Assembly (NCBI RefSeq): GCF_006715785.1
Contig: NZ_VFNX01000001.1
Span: forward strand, 3,424,501 to 3,488,500
Direction of reading: 5' to 3'
Source of the DNA: Streptomyces puniciscabiei
GTDB taxonomy: Bacteria > Actinomycetota > Actinomycetes > Streptomycetales > Streptomycetaceae
DNA: 64,000 nucleotides
The translations under genes were made by a program, and so were the position numbers. A model generated the notes under the pieces. It ran no database searches. It was not told the origin of the DNA and saw nothing but the letters and a program-made list of their open reading frames with translations. Below are positions 44,551 through 54,106 of this stretch, piece by piece (position 1 is the first letter of the stretch; each line of letters starts with the position of its first letter).

Positions 44551-45315
44551 ATGTCTGACGAATCGCGCCCTTCGCCCGCGCAGACCCCCACCGAACCCCG
44601 CGTCGCCGCCGTGATTCCCGCCGCCGGCCGGGGCGTGCGCCTCGGTCCCGGCGCCCCCAAGGCGCTCCGCGCGCTGAACGGCACGCCCATGCTCATCCAC
44701 GCGCTCCGCGCGCTCGCCGCGTCCCGCCATGTCTCCCTGGTGATCGTCGTGGCCCCGCCGGACGGCGCCGCCGAGGTCAAGTCCCTGCTCGACGCGCACG
44801 CCCTGCCCGACCGCACCGACTTCCTGGTCGTCCCCGGCGGCGACAGCCGGCAGGAATCGGTCAGGCTCGGCCTCGCCGCGCTTCCCCCCGAGTACGGCAT
44901 CGTCCTGGTGCACGACGCGGCCCGCCCGCTCGTCCCCGTCGACACGGTCGACGCCGTCATCGAGGCCGTACGCGCGGGCGCCCCCGCCGTCGTCCCCGCC
45001 CTGCCGCTCGCCGACACCGTCAAGGAGGTCGAGCCCGCGGCCGCCCCCGGCGACCCGGAGCCGGTGGTCGCCACCCCCGAACGCGCCCGCCTCCGCGCCG
45101 TCCAGACACCCCAGGGCTTCGACCGGGCCACCCTGATCCGCGCCCACGAGAGCGTCACCGACAACGTCACGGACGACGCGAGCATGGTCGAGCAGCTCGG
45201 TCTGCCCGTCGTGACCGTCCCCGGGCACGAGGAGGCCTTCAAGGTCACCCGCCCCCTCGACCTGGTCCTCGCCGAGGCGGTCCTGGCCCGCAGGAGGCTC
45301 AACGATGGCTTCTGA
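44551..45315 (+). CDS. ispD: 2-C-methyl-D-erythritol 4-phosphate cytidylyltransferase
   Basis: A 254-residue IspD from ATG 44551 with an ACAGGAA site. The nucleotide loop [45 protein letters not shown] and [12 protein letters not shown] are family motifs. It makes CDP-methylerythritol in the MEP pathway of isoprenoid synthesis. It overlaps ispF by 11 bases. N-terminal extension of about 15 residues is typical of Streptomyces. Confidence 0.96.
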   Translation: MSDESRPSPAQTPTEPRVAAVIPAAGRGVRLGPGAPKALRALNGTPMLIHALRALAASRHVSLVIVVAPPDGAAEVKSLLDAHALPDRTDFLVVPGGDSRQESVRLGLAALPPEYGIVLVHDAARPLVPVDTVDAVIEAVRAGAPAVVPALPLADTVKEVEPAAAPGDPEPVVATPERARLRAVQTPQGFDRATLIRAHESVTDNVTDDASMVEQLGLPVVTVPGHEEAFKVTRPLDLVLAEAVLARRRLNDGF

Positions 45316-45799
45316 GGCACCCCTGCTCCCGCAGGTCGGCATCGGTACCGACATCCACGCCTTCGAGGAGGGCCGCGAGCTGTGGTGCGCGGGCCTGAAG
45401 TGGGAGGGCGAGGGACCGGGCCTGGCCGGGCACTCCGACGCGGACGTGGTCGCGCACGCCGCCTGCAACGCCCTCTTCTCCGCCGCCTGCCTCGGTGACC
45501 TGGGCCGGCACTTCGGCACCGGCCGCCCCGAGTGGTCCGGCGCCTCCGGGGTGGCCCTCCTCACCGAGGCCGCCCGGATCGTCCGCGAGGCCGGCTTCAC
45601 CATCGGCAACATCGCCGTCCAGGTGGTCGGCCCCCGCCCGAAGATCGGCAAGCGCCGGGACGAGGCCCAGAAGATCCTCTCCGAGGCGGCCGGCGCGCCC
45701 GTCTCCGTCTCCGGCGCCACGACGGACGGCCTCGGCTTCCCGGGCCGCGAGGAGGGCCTGATGGCGGTGGCGACGGCACTGGTGGTCCGTACGGGCTGA
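45305..45799 (+). CDS. ispF: 2-C-methyl-D-erythritol 2,4-cyclodiphosphate synthase
   Basis: A 164-residue IspF. The zinc ligands are in GIGTDIHAF (Asp, His) and [11 protein letters not shown] (His), with [12 protein letters not shown] near the end. It cyclises CDP-ME 2-phosphate to MEcPP, two steps after IspD; ispE lies elsewhere. The family forms trimers. The overlap with ispD implies translational coupling. In place of the usual RxGxGYD it has an acidic EEGRELW stretch, as in other actinomycetes. Confidence 0.96.
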   Translation: MASEAPLLPQVGIGTDIHAFEEGRELWCAGLKWEGEGPGLAGHSDADVVAHAACNALFSAACLGDLGRHFGTGRPEWSGASGVALLTEAARIVREAGFTIGNIAVQVVGPRPKIGKRRDEAQKILSEAAGAPVSVSGATTDGLGFPGREEGLMAVATALVVRTG

Positions 45800-45887
45800 G
45801 GCCGCAGCGATGGCGCTCGTGGTGCGGGTGAGCGGAGAGCGTGCGAGGGTACCCGGAGAGTCACTGCCGACTTGAGGAGGTACCACC

Positions 45888-46292
45888 ATGCCCGCCACCC
45901 TGCCCGACCGGCTCAAGTCCCTGCTCGACGGTCCCGTCTTCATCGTGGTCGGCACGATCCAGCCGGACGGCCGCCCGCAGCTGTCCCCGGTGTGGGTGAA
46001 ACGGGACGGTGACCAGATCCTGTTCTCCACCACCGTCGACCGCCGCAAGAAGAAGAACCTCGACCGCGACCCCCGGGTGAGCGTCGTCGTCCAGGACCCC
46101 GAGATGCCGTACACCTACGCCGAGATCCGCGGCACCGCCGAACTCGACACCCAGGGCGCCCAGGAACTCATCGACGAACTGTCCCTGAAGTACACCGGCA
46201 AGAAGTACGCCGAGTTCAACCCGGCGTCCGCCAATGACGCCGACCGCGTGATCGTCAGGATCTCGCCGGAGAAGGTCGTGGGCATGTTCTGA
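45888..46292 (+). CDS. PPOX-class F420-dependent oxidoreductase
   Basis: A 134-residue split-barrel flavin/deazaflavin protein from ATG 45888 with a strong GAGGAGG site. IVVGTIQPDGRPQLSPVWV and ILFSTTVDRRKKKNLDRDPR are characteristic of the TIGR03618-type PPOX family, which uses F420 in actinomycetes. The substrate is unknown (biliverdin or quinone-type reductions are known in relatives). It stands alone between ispF and cysS. Confidence 0.87.
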   Translation: MPATLPDRLKSLLDGPVFIVVGTIQPDGRPQLSPVWVKRDGDQILFSTTVDRRKKKNLDRDPRVSVVVQDPEMPYTYAEIRGTAELDTQGAQELIDELSLKYTGKKYAEFNPASANDADRVIVRISPEKVVGMF

Positions 46293-46337
46293 GGCATGCG
46301 GCACTGGGCACCACCCCGCGCCCACTACTCTGGAGTG

Positions 46338-47738
46338 GTGACCATTCGCCTGTACGACACCAGCGCCCGGCAGATCCGTGACTTCACCCCGCTCAAGCCG
46401 GGCTGCGTCTCGATCTACCTGTGTGGCGCCACCGTGCAGGCGGCACCGCACATCGGGCACATCCGGTCGGGCCTCAACTTCGACATCATGCGCCGCTGGT
46501 TCGAGTACCGCGGGTACGAGGTGACGTTCGTCAGGAACGTCACGGACATCGACGACAAGATCATCGCCAAGGCGCATGAGCAGGGCCGGCCGTGGTGGTC
46601 GATCGGGTACGAGAACGAACGCGCCTTCAACGAGGGCTACACCGCCCTCGGCTGCCTGCCGCCGACCTACGAGCCGCGCGCGACCGGCCACGTCACCGAG
46701 ATGGTCGAGATGATGCAGCGCCTCATCGACCGCGGTCACGCCTACGCGGCCGACGGCAACGTCTACTTCGACGTGCGGTCCTTCCCGTCCTACCTGCAGC
46801 TGTCGAGGCAGGAGCTGGACAACCTGCTCCAGCCGTCCGGCGAGGGCGAGACCGGCAAGCGGGACGCGCGCGACTTCGCCATGTGGAAGGCGGCGAAGCC
46901 GGGTGAGCCGACCTGGCCGACCCCGTGGGGAGAGGGCCGCCCCGGCTGGCACCTGGAGTGCTCGGCCATGGCGCACAAGTACCTGGGCACCGCCTTCGAC
47001 ATCCACGGCGGCGGCCTGGACCTGATCTTCCCGCACCACGAGAACGAGATCGCCCAGGCCAAGGCCTACGGCGACGAGTTCGCGCAGTACTGGGTGCACA
47101 ACGCCTGGGTGACCATGGCCGGCGACAAGATGTCCAAGTCGCTCGGCAACAGCGTGCTCGTGTCCGAGATGGTCAGGAAGTGGCGGCCCATCGTGCTCCG
47201 CTACTACCTCGGCACCCCCCACTACCGCTCGATGATCGAGTACAGCGAGGAGTCGCTGCGCGAGGCCGAGTCGGCGTTCGCGCGGATCGAGGGCTTCGTG
47301 CAGCGGGTCACCGAGCTGGCCGGCAAGACCGTGGAGCCGGCCGCCGAGGTCCCGCCCGCCTTCGCCGAGGCGATGGACGACGACCTGGGCGTTCCGCAGG
47401 CCCTGGCCGTGGTGCACACCACCGTCCGGCAGGGCAACAGCGCGCTGGCCGCCGACGACAAGGACGCCGCCGTCGCCCGCCTCGCCGAGGTGCGGGCCAT
47501 GCTCGGTGTCCTGGGCCTGGACCCGCTCGACGAGCAGTGGGCGGCCGAGTCCGACCAGGGCGAGGACCTGCACGGCGTGGTCGACAGCCTCGTACGCCTC
47601 GTCCTGGACCAGCGCGAGTCCGCCCGCGCCCGCAAGGACTGGGCCACCGCCGACGCCATCCGCGACCAGCTGAACCAGTCGGGTCTGGTCATCGAGGACA
47701 GCCCGCAGGGCCCGCGCTGGACCCTGGGGTCCCGGTAG
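46338..47738 (+). CDS. cysS: Cysteinyl-tRNA synthetase
   Basis: A 466-residue class I synthetase from GTG 46338. The HIGH-type motif is [14 protein letters not shown], the KMSKS loop [11 protein letters not shown], and zinc ligands are C29 region (YLCGATVQ), [10 protein letters not shown] and HHENE. It charges tRNA-Cys. Length matches the family. A terminator hairpin follows, separating it from rlmB, although cysS-rlmB order is conserved in actinobacteria. Confidence 0.97.
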   Translation: MTIRLYDTSARQIRDFTPLKPGCVSIYLCGATVQAAPHIGHIRSGLNFDIMRRWFEYRGYEVTFVRNVTDIDDKIIAKAHEQGRPWWSIGYENERAFNEGYTALGCLPPTYEPRATGHVTEMVEMMQRLIDRGHAYAADGNVYFDVRSFPSYLQLSRQELDNLLQPSGEGETGKRDARDFAMWKAAKPGEPTWPTPWGEGRPGWHLECSAMAHKYLGTAFDIHGGGLDLIFPHHENEIAQAKAYGDEFAQYWVHNAWVTMAGDKMSKSLGNSVLVSEMVRKWRPIVLRYYLGTPHYRSMIEYSEESLREAESAFARIEGFVQRVTELAGKTVEPAAEVPPAFAEAMDDDLGVPQALAVVHTTVRQGNSALAADDKDAAVARLAEVRAMLGVLGLDPLDEQWAAESDQGEDLHGVVDSLVRLVLDQRESARARKDWATADAIRDQLNQSGLVIEDSPQGPRWTLGSR

Positions 47739-47758
47739 TCACCGACCCTTGATCGATT

Positions 47759-47784
47759 GTGCCGCCCGGCCCCCCGGGCGGCAC
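47759..47784 (+). terminator. Terminator between cysS and rlmB
   Basis: GTGCCGCCCGG (47759-47769) and CCGGGCGGCAC (47774-47784) form a perfect 11-base stem with a CCCC loop, 20 bases after the cysS stop. Confidence 0.82.
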
Positions 47785-47839
47785 ACTGCATAGACGTACG
47801 CACACTTTTCCCGCAGAGAACGCAGAGAACAGGTAGGTC

Positions 47840-48781
47840 ATGGCCGCGAACAACCGCCGCATGTCCGGCAAGAAGGGCGCGCAGGTCGGCAGCGGCGGGC
47901 AGCGGCGCCGGGGCCTGGAGGGCAAGGGCCCGACCCCGCCCGCCGAGATGCGCAAGGGCCACGCCAAGCAGCGCGCCGCCGCGGCCAAGGCCCGCCGCGC
48001 CCAGGGCCGCACGCAGCAGCGCCGGGGCGGCGGCAGGTCCTCCTCCGAGCTGGTCGTCGGCCGTAACCCGGTGGTCGAGGCGCTCCGCGAGGGCGTCCCC
48101 GCCTCCACCCTCTACGTCCAGCAGTTCATCGACAACGACGAGCGCGTCCGCGAGGCCCTCCAGCTCGCCGCCGAGCGCGGCGGCATCAACCTGATGGAGG
48201 CCCCGCGTCCCGAGCTGGACCGGATGACGAACGGCCTGAACCACCAGGGCCTCGTCCTGCAGGTCCCGCCGTACGAGTACGCGCACCCCGAGGACCTCAC
48301 CGAAGCCGCCTACGACGAGTCCGAGGACCCGCTGATCGTCGCCCTCGACGGCGTCACCGACCCGCGCAACCTCGGCGCCGTCGTCCGCTCCGTCTCCGCC
48401 TTCGGCGGCCACGGCGTCGTCGTGCCCGAGCGCCGCTCGGCCGGCATGACCGCCGGCGCCTGGAAGACCTCCGCCGGCACGGCCGCCCGCACCCCGGTCG
48501 CCCGCGCCACCAACCTCACGCGCACCCTGGAGGCGTACAAGAAGGCCGGCATCACGGTCGTGGGCCTGGCGGCGGACGGCGAGGTCGAACTCGGCGAGCT
48601 CGAGGCCCTGGACGGCCCGGTCGTCATCGTCGTCGGCAGCGAGGGCAAGGGCCTGTCCCGTCTGGTCGGCGAGACCTGCGACTTCCGCGTCCGCATCCCC
48701 ATGCCCGGTGGCGCGGAGTCCCTCAACGCCGGTGTGGCGGCGGGCATCGTCCTGTACGAGGCGGCGCGCCGCCGCCGCTGA
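47840..48781 (+). CDS. rlmB: 23S rRNA 2'-O-methyltransferase RlmB (TrmH/SpoU family)
   Basis: A 313-residue SpoU methyltransferase. A basic N-terminal extension of about 65 residues ([15 protein letters not shown]) precedes the substrate domain ([20 protein letters not shown]) and the knotted catalytic domain with motif 1 [20 protein letters not shown], motif 2 [15 protein letters not shown] and motif 3 [20 protein letters not shown]. It probably methylates G2251 of 23S rRNA. The extension is typical of actinobacteria and may bind RNA. Confidence 0.95.
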   Translation: MAANNRRMSGKKGAQVGSGGQRRRGLEGKGPTPPAEMRKGHAKQRAAAAKARRAQGRTQQRRGGGRSSSELVVGRNPVVEALREGVPASTLYVQQFIDNDERVREALQLAAERGGINLMEAPRPELDRMTNGLNHQGLVLQVPPYEYAHPEDLTEAAYDESEDPLIVALDGVTDPRNLGAVVRSVSAFGGHGVVVPERRSAGMTAGAWKTSAGTAARTPVARATNLTRTLEAYKKAGITVVGLAADGEVELGELEALDGPVVIVVGSEGKGLSRLVGETCDFRVRIPMPGGAESLNAGVAAGIVLYEAARRRR

Positions 48782-48959
48782 CGTGACGGCGCGCCGGCAG
48801 GACCGACGTGACGGCGCGCCGACGTGACTGAACACCCGTCCGGAATTTCACCCATGCGGGGTATTTCTGGCGTCCATGCGGCGTTCGAGGCCGCTTTGAC
48901 GGGGTCCGGACACATCCGCCCGGTCAAAGCAGTGTCCTAACACCACGTCGCTCGGTTAG

Positions 48960-50651
48960 ATGAGTGTGGACACCAGAACACCCCGCACACCCACGGGGGG
49001 ACGCTCGTCGGGATTCCAGCCCGGACCCGACGACGCTCCCGCGCTGAGCATGGTGAAGGTGCCGAGCGATCCGGCGCAGGTCATCGTCAATCACGCCAGC
49101 TTCCGCGTGCAGCTGGGCGCATCGGCGAAGCGCACCCAATCCCCGCGGATCGCCCGGCATCTGAGCGCCGCCCAGGACACCGCCCGGATGCCCGTCATGG
49201 GCACCGCCGGCCGGCCGGGCGCCGCCGCCGGCCGCCGCCGCCCCGTCGTGTGGAGCGGCAAGTCCGCCCCCGACGACACCGGCGCCCACCGGCTCCTCCA
49301 GGCCGTGCGGGGCAGCAGCGTCCGCCACGCCGACGAGCCCGAGCCGGGCGCCACCCAGGTCATCCCACGCGTCGGGACCGACTACGCCGACGCCTACGAC
49401 GCCCTGGAACAGACGGTCGAGACCCCGGTCCTGGGCCACCAGCGCACGGCCCCCGACGCCGCCGACGGCACCCGCCTGCTGCCGCACATGCGCCCGGCCG
49501 GCGGCGCCTACGACGAACCCCCCTACCCCGGCCCCGGCTTCGAGCCGTACGACGGCCAGGACAGCCGCGACGGCCACTACGACGACTACGACGACTACGC
49601 CGACCCCTCCGACCCCGACGCCCCGCGCCCCGCCCGGCGAGGCGGCGACGACCCGGCCCGGCACGCCTACTACCCCGGCCGCCGGATGAACCTCGGCGTC
49701 GTCCTCCTCCCCCTGCGCATCTTCCTCGGCTTCATCTCCATCTACGCCGGCATGGGCAAGCTGTGCGACCCGCTCTACTTCGACGGCGGCAAGCGCGGCT
49801 CCATGGTCAAGTGGCTGGACACCCTGCACCCCTGGGAAGTCGCCGAGCCACTGCGCCAGTTCGCCCTGCACCACCCCGTCGGCTCCGGACTGGTCATCGC
49901 CTTCCTCCAGGTGGTCGTCGGCGTCCTGACCGTCCTCGGCTGCTGGCAGCGCGTCGCCGCGGTCCTGGGCGCCCTGCTGTCCGCCGCCCTGATCGTCACC
50001 GTCAGCTGGAAGACGGTTCCCGCCTACGACGCCCCCGACATCATCTACATGGCCGCCTGGTCCCCGCTGATCATCGCCGGCGCCCCCGTCTACTCGGTGG
50101 ACGGCCGCCTCGCCGCGGGCGCCTGGCGCCGCCTCGGCCCCCGCGCCGACATCTGGGACCTGCGCCGCTACGTCCTGCGCCGCGGCGTCCTGATCACGGC
50201 CGTCACCGCCGGCGTCACCCTGCTCGTCGGCTCCCTGCTCGGCGGCGCCGTACGCGACTCCAGCCGCGTCGTCGTCCCCGGACCGGGCGAGGCCCCCCGC
50301 AACAACCTCCCCGGCTCCCCGCTCCCGCAGGGACCCGGCAAGCGGCACCAGAAGACCCCGGCGGCGTCCAGCTCGCCCACGGGCGGTGCCACGGCCGGCG
50401 TGAGCCCCTCCGCGACGGCCCCGACCCGTACCGCCGGCGGTACGACCACGACCCCCAGTCAGACCCAGGGCACCCTGGGCCAGACCCCGCCCCGCCAGTC
50501 CTCCCCGACGGGCGGCGCCCCGAGCACGACGGCGGGCCCGACCAGCACCGGCGGCACATCGACCGGCGGCTCCTCCTCGGGTGGCGGCAGCAGCTCCGGC
50601 GGCTCCTCGTCCTCGGGCCAGTCGGGCCTGGTGGGCGGCCTGCTCGGGTAA
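48960..50651 (+). CDS. DoxX-family membrane protein with long disordered flanks
   Basis: A 563-residue protein from ATG 48960, with no ribosome site visible; CTAACAC 21 bases upstream may be a -10 for a leaderless message. Residues 1-235 are hydrophilic and acidic (DDYDDYADPSDPDAPRP). Residues 240-420 hold four helices of the DoxX type (VLLPLRIFLGFISIYAGMGK, VIAFLQVVVGVLTVLGCWQR). The last 120 residues are a Ser/Thr/Gly/Pro-rich tail (GGSSSGGGSSSGGSSSSG). The core may act in redox or quinone chemistry; the flanks suggest wall and cytoplasm contacts. Confidence 0.83.
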   Translation: MSVDTRTPRTPTGGRSSGFQPGPDDAPALSMVKVPSDPAQVIVNHASFRVQLGASAKRTQSPRIARHLSAAQDTARMPVMGTAGRPGAAAGRRRPVVWSGKSAPDDTGAHRLLQAVRGSSVRHADEPEPGATQVIPRVGTDYADAYDALEQTVETPVLGHQRTAPDAADGTRLLPHMRPAGGAYDEPPYPGPGFEPYDGQDSRDGHYDDYDDYADPSDPDAPRPARRGGDDPARHAYYPGRRMNLGVVLLPLRIFLGFISIYAGMGKLCDPLYFDGGKRGSMVKWLDTLHPWEVAEPLRQFALHHPVGSGLVIAFLQVVVGVLTVLGCWQRVAAVLGALLSAALIVTVSWKTVPAYDAPDIIYMAAWSPLIIAGAPVYSVDGRLAAGAWRRLGPRADIWDLRRYVLRRGVLITAVTAGVTLLVGSLLGGAVRDSSRVVVPGPGEAPRNNLPGSPLPQGPGKRHQKTPAASSSPTGGATAGVSPSATAPTRTAGGTTTTPSQTQGTLGQTPPRQSSPTGGAPSTTAGPTSTGGTSTGGSSSGGGSSSGGSSSSGQSGLVGGLLG

Positions 50652-50664
50652 CCGCGCCTGCACC

Positions 50665-50698
50665 AAGGGCCCCGTACCGGTGCAGGTACGGGGCCCTT
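50665..50698. terminator. DoxX gene terminator
   Basis: AAGGGCCCCGTAC (50665-50677) and GTACGGGGCCCTT (50686-50698) form a perfect 13-base stem with an eight-base loop and a following TTC. It is bidirectional with the convergent nucleotidyltransferase gene. Confidence 0.85.
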
Positions 50699-50700
50699 TC

Positions 50701-50760
50701 GGCATGCGGTACGGCCGGGCGGTATGCGGTAAGGCCGGCCGGCATGCGGTACGGCCGGGC
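50701..50760. repeat. Three tandem 20-base repeats
   Basis: GGCATGCGGTACGGCCGGGC occurs at 50701-50720 and 50741-50760, with a variant (GGTATGCGGTAAGGCCGGCC) between. The array fills the space between the terminator and the stop of the convergent nucleotidyltransferase gene at 50761. Confidence 0.92.
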
Positions 50761-51492
50761 TCACCGCCCCAGGGCCGCCAGCTCCTTGGCCGCTTCCGTC
50801 AGATCCTTCGCCGTGTCGATGGCCCGCCAGTACGCCCCCTGCGGGATCGGATACCCGAACAGCCGCCGCTCCCGGGCCAGCCCGGGAAACGTGGTCCGTT
50901 CGTGATCCCCCCGCTCGGGCAGCAATTCCGCGAACTCGGGCGAGAAGACGTACACGCCCGCGTTGATCTCGAACGTCGACGGCGGGGCTTCGATGAAGTC
51001 GGTGATGTGCCCGAACCCGTCGGTCTTCACCGCACCCCAGGGGATCCGCGGCCGGGCCAGGGCCAGGGTCGCGACGGCATCCCGCTCGGTGTGGAAGTCG
51101 GCCATGTCCCGCAGGGAGAAGCGGGTCCAGATGTCGCCGTTGGTGGCGTACCAGGGCCGGTCGGGGCGGGGAAGGCGCGCGGCGGCGTACTTGAGGCCGC
51201 CGCCACGGCCGAGGGGCTCGGTCTCCACGACGGTGGTGACGGAGACGGGCAGGTCGGCGGAGTCCAGCCACTTCTGCAGGACCTCGGCGAGATGGCCGCA
51301 GGAGACCACCACGTCGGTCACGCCTTCCTCGGCGAGCCAGGTCAGCTGATGGCCGATGATCGGAGTGCCCGTGCCCGGGATCTCGACCATCGGCTTGGGC
51401 CGGTCGTCGGTGTAGGGACGCAGCCGGGAGCCCTGGCCACCGGCCAGGACCACGGCTTGAGTGGGGCGCGACGCGGCGTTGGGATGGGTCAT
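50761..51492 (-). CDS. Sugar-phosphate nucleotidyltransferase
   Basis: A 243-residue protein from ATG 51490-51492. The N-terminal NTP-binding loop is VVLAGGQGSRLRPYTDDRPK, followed by PMVEIPGTGTPIIGHQ and YATNGDIWTRF (metal Asp). It belongs to the mannose-1-phosphate guanylyltransferase/glucose-1-phosphate thymidylyltransferase superfamily, lacking the C-terminal left-handed helix domain. The sugar and nucleotide cannot be decided. It ends against the 20-base repeat array. Alternative roles include cell-wall sugar or natural-product sugar activation. Confidence 0.85.
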   Translation of the reverse strand: MTHPNAASRPTQAVVLAGGQGSRLRPYTDDRPKPMVEIPGTGTPIIGHQLTWLAEEGVTDVVVSCGHLAEVLQKWLDSADLPVSVTTVVETEPLGRGGGLKYAAARLPRPDRPWYATNGDIWTRFSLRDMADFHTERDAVATLALARPRIPWGAVKTDGFGHITDFIEAPPSTFEINAGVYVFSPEFAELLPERGDHERTTFPGLARERRLFGYPIPQGAYWRAIDTAKDLTEAAKELAALGR

Positions 51493-51631
51493 GACCGCAC
51501 TGTACGGGGCGCCCTGCCAGGTCCGGCCGACAGCGACGCGCCCCTTGGGGAGCCGTTACCTTCGCGGTTCCTCCGGGGTGAGGAACCGGAACCCCAAGGA
51601 GCGGTCACCGGCGTCCCGGCGCACCCGGCGT

Positions 51632-52096
51632 TCAGCTGTGCGCGGCGGCGAGCACGCCCGAGGCGTACGACGTGTCGCACACCGGGCGGGCGTAGGACTG
51701 GGCGCGCGTGGCGCCGTAGATCCGCTCCGCGGCCTGGCCCACCGCGCGGGCGATGGAGGTGCAGTGCCGGGCCAGCGAGGGGCGTCCGTTGACCGCCTGC
51801 TGGAGGTGGGTGAGGACGACCCCGGGGTTCTTGTTCTGCAGCTCGGCGATCAGCTGGTCGCGGAGCACGTCCTGCGGGGCGCGGGAGACCGACTTGGTGG
51901 AGACCTGCGCCGCGGAGACGTCAGAGGCGGTCAGCGCCGAGCTGGAGGGGCTCCCCGTCCAGTTCACCCGGGTCACCGCGAGGGTTCCGGAGAGCACCAG
52001 GACGACGGGCAGGACGAGGGCGAGAGTGCGGCCGATCCGGCGGGCAGGGCCGCCCCGGTGGCCGCGTCGCGTCTGTGGGGTGGTGGAGTGCTTCAC
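51632..52096 (-). CDS. Exported or membrane-anchored hypothetical protein
   Basis: A 154-residue protein. A basic N-terminus and hydrophobic helix (RTLALVLPVVLVLSGTLAVT) suggest an anchor or uncleaved signal, followed by an extracytoplasmic Ala/Ser/Gln-rich helical domain with two cysteines (ARHCTSIAR and ARPVCDTSYA), possibly a disulfide. No family is recognised. It lies between the nucleotidyltransferase gene and the msiK terminator on the same strand. Confidence 0.7.
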   Translation of the reverse strand: MKHSTTPQTRRGHRGGPARRIGRTLALVLPVVLVLSGTLAVTRVNWTGSPSSSALTASDVSAAQVSTKSVSRAPQDVLRDQLIAELQNKNPGVVLTHLQQAVNGRPSLARHCTSIARAVGQAAERIYGATRAQSYARPVCDTSYASGVLAAAHS

Positions 52097-52242
52097 GCGT
52101 GTGAGGGTAGCGCGGGGTAATGATTTGGCGACATTTAGTCACCCCTTCGGGGGACGGGACGGTGCCAATTTCTGGGTAAGAGGTTGACGTCTCCCGCCCG
52201 GAATGATCGCTGTGCCGGGTATCTCCCGACGCGCACACCACA

Positions 52243-52280
52243 CGAAAGGGGCCCCGCGGCACTCCGCGGGGCCCCTTTCG
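52243..52280 (-). terminator. msiK terminator
   Basis: A perfect 17-base stem (52243-52259 with 52264-52280) around a CACT loop, centred on AAAGGGGCCCCGCGG. It lies 24 bases downstream of the msiK stop. Confidence 0.9.
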
Positions 52281-52304
52281 TCAACCTCGGTACAAACGCG
52301 CTGC

Positions 52305-53441
52305 TCAGTCGGAGAGACGCTCACCCGTGGACGTCGAGAACACGTGGGTCTCGCCCGGCCGCGGCACCACGTGCAGCGTCGAGCCCTTCTCCGGGACCTG
52401 GCGGCCGTTCACGCGGACGACCAGGTCCTTGACCTCGCCGCCGACCTCGGCCGTGCCGTAGACGTAGCCGTCGGCGCCCAGCTCCTCGACCACGTTCACG
52501 GAGACGGCCAGACCGGCCGGCGCGTCCGCGCTGTCCTTCGTCAGGGCGGTGGCCGCACCGCCGCCGAGCTCGACCACGTCGAAGTGCTCGGGCCGGACGC
52601 CCACGGTCACCGTACGGTCACCCTTGTCGGAGGCCGCCTTCAGCGCCTCCCGGTTGACCGGGACCACGCTGTTGCCGAACTTCACGCCGCCGTCGGCGAT
52701 CGGGACCTCGACCAGGTTCATCGCCGGGGAGCCGATGAAGCCGGCGACGAAGAGGTTCGCGGGCTTGTCGTACATGTTCCGCGGCGAGTCCACCTGCTGC
52801 AGGATGCCGTCCTTGAGCACGGCCACCCGGTCGCCCATCGTCATGGCCTCGACCTGGTCGTGCGTGACGTAGACGGTGGTGATGCCGAGCCGGCGCTGCA
52901 GCGACGCGATCTGCGTACGGGTGCTCACCCGGAGCTTGGCGTCGAGGTTGGACAGCGGCTCGTCCATGAGGAAGACCTGGGGCTCACGCACGATGGCGCG
53001 GCCCATGGCGACACGCTGGCGCTGACCACCGGAGAGCGCCTTCGGCTTGCGGTCCAGGTACTCGGTGAGGTCGAGGATCTTCGCGGCCTCCTCGACCTTC
53101 TGCCGGATCTCCGCCTTGTTGACACCGGCGATCTTGAGCGCGAAGCCCATGTTGTCGGCGACCGTCATGTGCGGGTAGAGGGCGTAGTTCTGGAACACCA
53201 TGGCGATGTCCCGGTCCTTGGGCGGCAGGTGCGTGACGTCGCGGTCACCGATGCGGATCGCGCCGCCGTTGACGTCCTCCAGGCCCGCGAGCATCCGCAG
53301 CGAGGTGGACTTTCCGCAACCCGACGGGCCGACCAGGACGAGGAACTCGCCGTCCTCGATCGCGATGTCGAGCGAGTCGACGGCGGGCTTGGTGGAACCC
53401 GGGTAGATCCGGGTCGCCTTGTCGAACGTGACAGTGGCCAT
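52305..53441 (-). CDS. msiK: Multiple-sugar-import ATPase MsiK
   Basis: A 378-residue ABC ATPase of the MalK class. Walker A is GPSGCGKST, the Q-loop MVFQNYALYPHMTV, signature ALSGGQRQRVAMGRAI, Walker B VFLMDEPLSNLDA and switch TVYVTHDQVEAMTM; residues 240-378 form the MalK-type regulatory domain. In streptomycetes one MsiK energises many sugar importers (cellobiose, maltose, xylose, chitobiose), whose permeases are encoded elsewhere. No partner genes are adjacent here, consistent with this. Its promoter has a DasR-like site. Confidence 0.96.
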   Translation of the reverse strand: MATVTFDKATRIYPGSTKPAVDSLDIAIEDGEFLVLVGPSGCGKSTSLRMLAGLEDVNGGAIRIGDRDVTHLPPKDRDIAMVFQNYALYPHMTVADNMGFALKIAGVNKAEIRQKVEEAAKILDLTEYLDRKPKALSGGQRQRVAMGRAIVREPQVFLMDEPLSNLDAKLRVSTRTQIASLQRRLGITTVYVTHDQVEAMTMGDRVAVLKDGILQQVDSPRNMYDKPANLFVAGFIGSPAMNLVEVPIADGGVKFGNSVVPVNREALKAASDKGDRTVTVGVRPEHFDVVELGGGAATALTKDSADAPAGLAVSVNVVEELGADGYVYGTAEVGGEVKDLVVRVNGRQVPEKGSTLHVVPRPGETHVFSTSTGERLSD

Positions 53442-53500
53442 GGTGAATGGGCCCCCTTCTACCGGCAGGAACGTGCCGGACGATCCGTTGTAGGAAGGTG

Positions 53501-53516
53501 GTTGGTGTAGTCCACA
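53501..53516 (-). promoter_or_regulatory. DasR-responsive element (dre) candidate upstream of msiK
   Basis: GTTGGTGTAGTCCACA contains TGGTGTAGTCCA, differing at two positions from the core TGGTCTAGACCA of the dre consensus. It is 60-75 bases before the msiK start. DasR, the GlcNAc regulator, is known to act on msiK in S. coelicolor, from memory. Confidence 0.7.
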
Positions 53517-53657
53517 CAGGTGAACCGCGCGAACTGGCTCAGGACGCTACCTGGCGTCCATGTGGTCTGTCAGTACCTGGGCCACTGTGAACTTCGCGGA
53601 AATTTTCGACGGGAGTCGGCCGAGACCTGGGTACACTGCACGGGCGCCCACGCGCAC

Positions 53658-53731
53658 GCCTCCTTAGCTCAGCTGGTCAGAGCGCCGCTCTTGTAAAGCG
53701 AAGGTCGTCGGTTCGAATCCGACAGGGGGCT
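53658..53731 (+). tRNA. tRNA-Thr(UGU)
   Basis: A complete 74-base cloverleaf. The acceptor arm GCCTCCT pairs with AGGGGGC, with T53731 as discriminator. The D arm is GCTC/GAGC, the anticodon loop CTTGTAA gives anticodon TGT (UGU, Thr), and the T arm is GTCGG-TTCGAAT-CCGAC. The CCA end is not encoded. The first pair of the anticodon stem is a C-A mismatch. A hairpin terminator follows at 53748-53783. Confidence 0.93.
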
Positions 53732-53747
53732 CTCATCCTGAGCAGCA

Positions 53748-53783
53748 CGAACGCCCCGGCCGATGATCGGTCCGGGGCGTTCG
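53748..53783 (+). terminator. tRNA-Thr terminator
   Basis: CGAACGCCCCGG (53748-53759) and CCGGGGCGTTCG (53772-53783) form a perfect 12-base stem, 16 bases after the tRNA. CCGATGATCGG in the loop can extend it. Confidence 0.85.
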
Positions 53784-53834
53784 GCATGCCGAAGCGGTCC
53801 GGCGGCCCCTGACCGCCGGGCCGCTATGAGTAGA

Positions 53835-54106
53835 TCAAGATCCGAAGGTGAGGATGTACACCGGGCTGTTGGAGCTGCCCTCGTTGTGCACTACCGGACA
53901 GGACGTCTTCTGCGCGGTGTTGTTGGTCTTGACCTGAACTCCGCAGAAGGGCGAATCGTCCCAGTTCAACTGGTTGATGTTGCTGAGCACGGGGATGTTG
54001 TCCCCCCGCCGTTGTCCTGGGCGCAAGCGCTGGCCACCCCGATGCCGGCGAAGAGGATCCCGCAGGTGGCCGCGGCCACCCCTGCGATCTTCCGGACGGT
54101 CCTCAT
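53835..54106 (-). pseudogene. Small secreted protein gene with an apparent frameshift in a G run
   Basis: ATG at 54104-54106 behind GGAGAAG begins MRTVRKIAGVAAATCGILFA, a signal peptide ending near ASA-CAQ, then DNGGG. In that frame a stop comes after 46 codons. The -1 related frame continues DNIPVLSNINQLNWDDSPF, contains two cysteines, and ends SPVYILTFGS. One added base in the run of six Gs near 54001-54007 joins both halves into an 88- to 90-residue secreted protein. The unshifted frame has no signal peptide, so the joined form is the sensible gene. Cause may be a homopolymer read error. Confidence 0.65.
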
